A DNA stretch of 64,000 nucleotides from Hirudo medicinalis (Eukaryota; Annelida; Clitellata; Hirudinida; Hirudinidae). Of the stretch, positions 59,052 through 64,000 are shown piece by piece. The stretch lies in contig MPNW01000430.1 in the NCBI GenBank assembly GCA_011800805.1, forward strand, positions 21,940 through 85,939, written 5' to 3'. Below the pieces are notes generated by a model. That model was not told the DNA's origin, made no database searches, and worked only from the letters and a program-made list of their open reading frames with translations. The position numbers and the translations under genes are program-made. Within the stretch, counting starts at the first letter, position 1, and each line of letters starts with the position of its first letter.

Positions 59052-59530
59052 ACAACAACAACGACGACGACGACGACGACGATGACGGAAAAGTATATTT
59101 TTTCTGCCCAAAGTTTTTTTATGAGGCGCATCGGAATGCGAGATAATCATGAAGACTTACACCGTCCTTCGATGGTGGGTCGTTGTGAAGCTCTGTATGG
59201 ATCTCCTTTCTATGGAAATTCACTTTTCTCATCCCGTCCTCTTGTTTATTTGGGGCCAGAGTTCGGAAAACGTTATTTGAAGAGTATGATGATGATGATG
59301 ATGATGATGAAAAAGAAGAAGATGATGATGATGGCGAGGAAGAGGAGAAAGAGAGAAGGAGGAAGAGGAGGAGTCATTCTGGAAATAACTCACAATTACT
59401 TCACTTTCTGAGGTGTCTTCCAAGCCTCTTTCGTGGAAAAATAAAAACACACTCCGCATGCAGGAAAAGAAGAGGAAGATGAGGAGGAGGAAGAAGAAGA
59501 GGAAGAAGAAAAAGAAGAGGAAGGAATGAA
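59052..59530. repeat. Cluster of trinucleotide and polypurine repeats
   Basis: Includes an AAC then ACG array at about 59039-59085, an ATG/AAG array at 59285-59335, and a long GA-rich strand (GAGGAGGAAG-type units) at about 59335-59370 and 59463-59527. The polypurine runs could form triplex DNA. Confidence 0.85.
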
Positions 59531-60448
59531 AATGATGTCTTTGCCTGGTTTTATAGTCCGCTCGACCGCTCCGTTCATTGTTAAGGAAATAGGATGGTTA
59601 TAAATTGTCGCTTTCTTTTGAAAGATTTTACATTGGAAAAGTGTGCACCACCTGGAAATGAATGTTCTCGTGTGGATGACCCCCGACTCGATATTTTTTA
59701 AAATTTCCGAGAGGAGAGCTTATTGTTGTTGTTATTATTGCTATAGTTGTTGTTACTTTAATTAATATTACTGAAAATTTTGATTCCGTAATAATGCCAG
59801 AACTAAATAGTAGAAAATCTTTTTTCTTTGTTTTTAAGTAAGATTGACCGTTGTGATCCAATTAAGAATTCAGAACGCTTTTTTTATTTCTACGATTTCA
59901 GAATAATATCGTATTTAAGATACGTGATATTAGATATTAGTGATTCATACATTTTCGAAATCAACCCCAAACAAGTTACGTGTAATTCGGTCGTGCTTAC
60001 ACCTGACCCTAACCAATCCCTGACCCCAACCAAACCAAAACTCAAACCCCAGCCCCAGCCCTAATCCTGATCCTAACTCTCGCTTACTGTTTGATACAGT
60101 ATTTTTATTGATTTTATATCAATCTGCCAATTCAAGATTCGCGCGAAAGTATTCGGCATAATTTTGTTTTCAAGTAAAATTATTGAAGAATTCTGCTTAA
60201 CTTTTAACGGAATAATTAAAATTTGTAATAATTAAAAAGACTGGGAGATGATAGCCTGCCGATGCTGACCGCGGTTCAAAGAAGTCTTTCCTTCAATTAT
60301 TAACGGCTCTTCGTCGTCTGTTGTGTTTTGTTGTGTTTTGTCGACAGTAAACTTTTGTCTCGTATTTATTGCAGGAATAAAATTTTAAAAGCTAAAAGCA
60401 ACGAAATTCTTATTTTTTGTTATTTAAAGTCGCAGAAATTGTATTTTG

Positions 60449-60449
60449 C

Positions 60450-60517
<68 letters not shown>
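60449..60517. repeat. (CAA)n-(CGA)n compound microsatellite
   Basis: About 14 CAA units pass into CGA and then GAT units. The poly-Gln and poly-Val frames on the two strands are artefacts. Confidence 0.93.
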
Positions 60518-60522
<5 letters not shown>

Positions 60523-61290
60523 TTGATATGATGACGACGATTATGATAATAGTATTAATAACAATAAATAGATAAAATAAAATGCATTGCATTGTTGCCA
60601 CGAAACTTAACCGTGTGATTAAAAATTAATTAATTCATAATCATGTTAATGTCAATACTAATATTACTATTATTATTATGCTCATGTAATAATGACGGCA
60701 ATAATTTTATTGATGCTAATTATTTTTATCATAATTAGAAATAATAGTTATCACTTATCATTAAAATATAATTTAAAAACAGGTAGGAAGGTGAGCATTC
60801 ATTTTTTTTTATCTGAGCAAGCGATTGTAAAGCGCTTCATAATTTGTCACCGTGACGTCATTTCCCGCGCCTTAACAAGGTGCGTTCGATTAGGCTTGGT
60901 TTTTGTATTATTTTTGATTAAAAATCAAATTAAAAATTTACATTGTAAAGTTTTTATTCCTAACTCTAACAAATTAATAATAATAATAGTAATAATATTA
61001 ATAACATCATTAATGACAATATTGTAAAAAAAAAACTAATAAAAAAAACTATTGTTTAATTTCACTTCTTAGGCAGACCAATCAGAGGGACAAGTTTCCC
61101 TCAGGGTTGTCCTTTTGGATTGTTGGGTTGTTTTTATTAATATTCTCCGTTCATTGTTTGTTGTTTTAGGAGCAATCCGAATAAACGCATGAAAAATAGT
61201 ATTAATTAGTTAAATAATAAATAAATAAATTAATTATTTATTATTATTTAATAAATAAATAAAGTAATTATTTATTATTATTTATCATAT

Positions 61291-61380
61291 TAATTATATT
61301 AATTTATTTATATAATAAATTAATTATATTAATTTATTTATATAATAAATTAATTATATTAATTTATTTATATAATAAAT
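61291..61380. repeat. 30-bp AT minisatellite, three perfect copies
   Basis: Three identical head-to-tail copies of a 30-bp unit beginning TAATTATATTAATTTATTTA. Related decayed units flank it at about 61200-61290 and 61381-61440. All bases are A or T. Confidence 0.92.
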
Positions 61381-61517
61381 TAATTATTTATATAAATAAT
61401 TAATTATTAATTATTATTTATTATATTAATTAGTTAAATAATAAATTCATTAATTACACCTAATTACATACTTTCGCTCTTTCATTCTATCATTTCACTC
61501 ATTCCTGCATTCATTCG

Positions 61518-61552
61518 TTCGTTCGTTCGTTCGTTCATTCGTTCATTCGTTC
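61518..61552. repeat. (CGTT)n / (CATT)n tetranucleotide repeat
   Basis: GTTCGTTC-type array with ATTC variants, flanked by CATTCATT units from about 61495. Confidence 0.88.
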
Positions 61553-61747
61553 ACTCCCGCTTCCAATTGCACTCATGAATGAATCGTTCTATTTTCACTC
61601 GTGATGACTCACACTCTCTTCCACCGATGACAGGGAAGATGGTAGATGACGTCATCACGAACGGAAGATGGTCCCGTTCCGAACGTATGACGTCACCGTC
61701 AGTCTTCAACATGACGAAGTGGTCGAAGGTGTTATCATTTTAAATAG

Positions 61748-62220
61748 GTGGACGATGATAATGACGATGAAGATGAAGATGATGATGCTAATGACGATGA
61801 AGATGATGATGATGATGATGATGATGATAATGACGTTGACTATGACTATGACGACGACGATCATGATGCTGCTGATGATGAAAATGACGATGAAGATGAT
61901 GATGATGATAACGATAATGAGGATGAAGATGNGATGATGATGATGATGATGATGATAATGACGTTGACTATGACTATGACGACGACGATCATGATGCTGC
62001 TGATGATGAAAATGACGATGAAGATGATGATGATGATAACGATAATGAGGATGAAGATGGTGATGATAATGATAATGACGTTTACTATGACTATGACTAA
62101 ATGTTGTTATCATTTTAAATAAGTGGACGATGAAGATGAAGATGATGACGTTGACTATGACTATGACTACGATGATGCTGCTGCGGCTGATGATGATAAT
62201 GACGATGGTGATGATGATGG
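61748..62220. repeat. GAT/GAC-rich satellite-like tract with internal N
   Basis: Long GATGAC/GATGAA-type repeat. N at 61932 separates two copies of about 127 bp with the same order of variant units, which looks like an assembly overlap. Further GAT-rich units continue to about 62220. Acidic frames across it are artefacts. Confidence 0.88.
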
Positions 62221-63062
62221 CGACGACTTGGCTAGTAGTTGTAACGGCATACTCCTTAAACTGTCCCCTATTTGTCGACTTGGACCTAATTGATGGATTG
62301 TATTCCGAACAAGATAGATTGCTCTTTGATCGCCACCCTCAACAAAATCATCACCATTTCCCCTTTTTTTCACCATCGTGGGTTTGTGAAACCGTTTCCA
62401 GCTGCAGCTTAAGAAATAATTGAAGCAAATAATTAAATGAAACAATAAATAAATGAAAACAATAATAAATAAAAATATTATTTCATTGCTAAATAAAAAC
62501 ATTTTTCACAATGTTTGAGCTTCCATCTCCTGATTTTAAGTTTTTGACTCCAAGCTTTTGACACTAAATTGAATATAATTGAACTAAATTATAACCTATA
62601 TTACAATTTCTTTAACTGACACTTCATTATTTTTTATTATTTTTAAACAAAATCAGTAAAATAGGATTACAAAATGATTTTAAGTTCAAAGAATGAAACT
62701 CATGAAAAAATCCCTTTGGTGGTCTTCAGAAGAGTTTCAAATATTGAGGAGGGTGGCTGATCCTGAGGAGGAAATAATATTCTACTGCAGTAGTCGTAAA
62801 GTCTGACTGCTACACTAAGGTTCCACAAGTAAAGAGCAGTGTCAAATAATGTTCGATGTTGAGGTTCAGGACGAAGTAGTTATAATATTTATAATATATT
62901 AGTTATAATAATTATAATTAATTAATGTTGATATTAAACGGGGCAAGTTCAAGAGATTACCACTGGTTGACAACTCAAAAACTCTCCAAAGAAGAAATAG
63001 ATTTTGTTTGAAAACATTCGTTTATTTTCCTTCAAAACCAAAAGTACGATGACCAAACTTCT
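62221..63062. other. Intergenic sequence downstream of CCDC124-like copy 1
   Basis: AT-rich sequence. The minus-strand AATAAA at about 63022, some 40 nt past the stop of the gene at 63063, is its likely polyadenylation signal. Nothing else is recognised. Confidence 0.5.
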
Positions 63063-63575
63063 TCAAAAACTTCTGAACGAGTTTTCCGGGGACCTCTTCC
63101 ACTGTTTTGCCACCAAATTCATCAACTGGGGGTGCCTCATGTAAGGATTTTCCTTTTTCAGAATGGGGAGCATCCTTTGCTCGTAAGCCTGATAAGCCTT
63201 CTTTTCCAATTTGATAATTTTTTCTTCTGTCATATGAGGATTCCGTTTCTGGTTGTTGATCTCTTTGAAAAGTTGAATAGCCTCGTCGACGTTGCTGGCC
63301 ACTTCTACATCGGGGTCAATATTTCTGTTTGGGTTTTCTGGGATCGGTTCATTCCATGGAGAGATTATCTTCATGGAAGATGCTATCTGTGATTCCATCT
63401 GAAAACGTGTGACTTTGACAGGATACCTTTTGGAGTACAGTAAAAGGTTTTCCGCCGCTTCCAGTTTTCTTCGTTCAATTTTCCTCATGAGCTTCTCTGC
63501 CTTCTTGATCTCCTTTTGATCGTTTCTTGGCGCCTCATCTGTGTCCTTCTTCGCCATGACTTCAGGTGACTTCAA
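63063..63575 (-). CDS. CCDC124: CCDC124-like protein, copy 1
   Basis: A single exon of 170 residues if the first ATG is used, or 164 from MAKKDTD at 63557, which resembles the family start MPKK. The N-terminal half is a charged helix (KAEKLMRKIERRKLEAAENL), followed by KVTRFQMES. The C-terminal HMG-like module carries the family signature: EAIQLF, AYQAYEQRMLPILKKENPYM and RHPQLMNLVAKQWKRSPENS. CCDC124 binds ribosomes (an Lso2-type hibernation factor) and has also been linked to cytokinesis. It is shorter than human CCDC124 (223), lacking part of the N-terminal helix and the NQR tail. A second copy lies 850 bp further on with a very similar 3' end. Confidence 0.8.
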   Translation of the reverse strand: MKSPEVMAKKDTDEAPRNDQKEIKKAEKLMRKIERRKLEAAENLLLYSKRYPVKVTRFQMESQIASSMKIISPWNEPIPENPNRNIDPDVEVASNVDEAIQLFKEINNQKRNPHMTEEKIIKLEKKAYQAYEQRMLPILKKENPYMRHPQLMNLVAKQWKRSPENSFRSF

Positions 63576-63912
63576 ATGTTATAAGGTAGACTATTACGAT
63601 GGTCATGATCTTGAGCAAAAAGTTAGATGTTCCAAAAAAAAGATAACTGATTTTTTAAAGCTGCAAAAATATTTTACAAATCTAAAAATCAAAAAAAGTT
63701 TAAAGCTTATTCAATGTTAATATATAATGTTAATATAAATTAATTAATGATATATAATAAATTAATATATAATATTATCGTAAATTTTTTAAATTAATTT
63801 TGAAATGTAAGAAGAGTTAAAAGAGACAGACTGGACAAATAGAATTTAAAAAAATTATTTGAAATAATTTGTTTATTTCTTTCAAAACCAAAAGTACGAT
63901 GACCGCACTTCT

Positions 63913-64000
63913 TCAAAAACGTCTGTACATGTTTTCTGGGGCCCTTCTCCACAGTTTTGCCACCAAATTCATCAACTGGGGGTGCCTCATGTGAGGATTT
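63913..64000 (-). CDS. CCDC124: CCDC124-like protein, copy 2 (cut by window edge)
   Basis: Only the last codons are in view: NPHMRHPQLMNLVAKLWRRA, then PENMYRRF and stop (63915-63913). It matches copy 1 closely, with substitutions near the end (KLWRRAPENMY against KQWKRSPENSF), and the similarity continues into the 3' UTR with its AATAAA at about 63870. That shared UTR shows a DNA-level tandem duplication. The 298-bp spacer 63576-63873 is AT-rich. Confidence 0.8.
   Translation of the reverse strand, partial: NPHMRHPQLMNLVAKLWRRAPENMYRRF

Larger units (their letters stand above)
55681..63062. other. Long repeat-rich intergenic region
   Basis: No gene is supported over about 7.4 kb. The region contains many microsatellites listed separately, an N at 55938, a CpG-rich segment near 56840-57360, and AT-rich DNA between them. 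Long frames here follow repeats (Asp, His, Met or Val runs) and are artefacts. Confidence 0.6.

Noticed and set aside
61706..62122. Acidic, Met-rich and His-rich frames on both strands
   Set aside because: All are readings of the GAT/GAC repeat, and they cross an N.

Overview
This is a contiguous piece of an AT-rich, intron-rich animal nuclear genome. The evidence is nine recognisable metazoan genes, eight of them split by short GT-AG introns, together with polyadenylation signals, tRNA-derived SINEs and very abundant di-, tri- and tetranucleotide microsatellites. The protein set fits an invertebrate and perhaps a spiralian, but I cannot fix the phylum. There is no bacterial, viral or CRISPR content.

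Layout. 1-2546: microsatellites and the last four exons of a single-pass membrane protein (+). 3675-4417: CHAC2-type gamma-glutamylcyclotransferase (-), head to head with an RFX1/2/3-type transcription factor at 5203-11071 (+). 11872-23969: PHKB, the phosphorylase kinase beta subunit (+). 24897-31279: mitochondrial-type alanyl-tRNA synthetase (+). 32954-33328: an unrecognised small membrane protein (-). 35632-41905: ABCG2-type half transporter (+). 44286-46455: PSMC4/Rpt3 proteasome ATPase (-), lacking its terminal exon, divergent from an intronless TRIM-NHL gene at 46957-49266 (+). 52148-55680: USP1 deubiquitinase (-). 55700-63000: repeat-rich intergenic DNA. 63063-64000: two tandem CCDC124-like genes (-), the second cut by the window edge.

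The genes do not form a pathway; this is a normal gene-dense animal segment with unrelated housekeeping and regulatory genes. Exon models were built by following splice phase and family similarity by eye, so most internal boundaries should be good, while first exons and UTRs are uncertain.

The most interesting content is inside PHKB. It has two independent pairs of tandemly duplicated, equal-length, phase-matched alternative exons (98/98 nt and 105/105 nt) and an in-frame 18-nt microexon followed closely by UGCAUG (RBFOX-type) motifs. Together these could give up to eight beta-subunit isoforms. Also notable are a GC-AG intron in RFX, an eroded class II motif 3 in the alanyl-tRNA synthetase beside intact editing motifs, and two 127-bp direct repeats each split by a single N, which look like unmerged k-mer overlaps from assembly.
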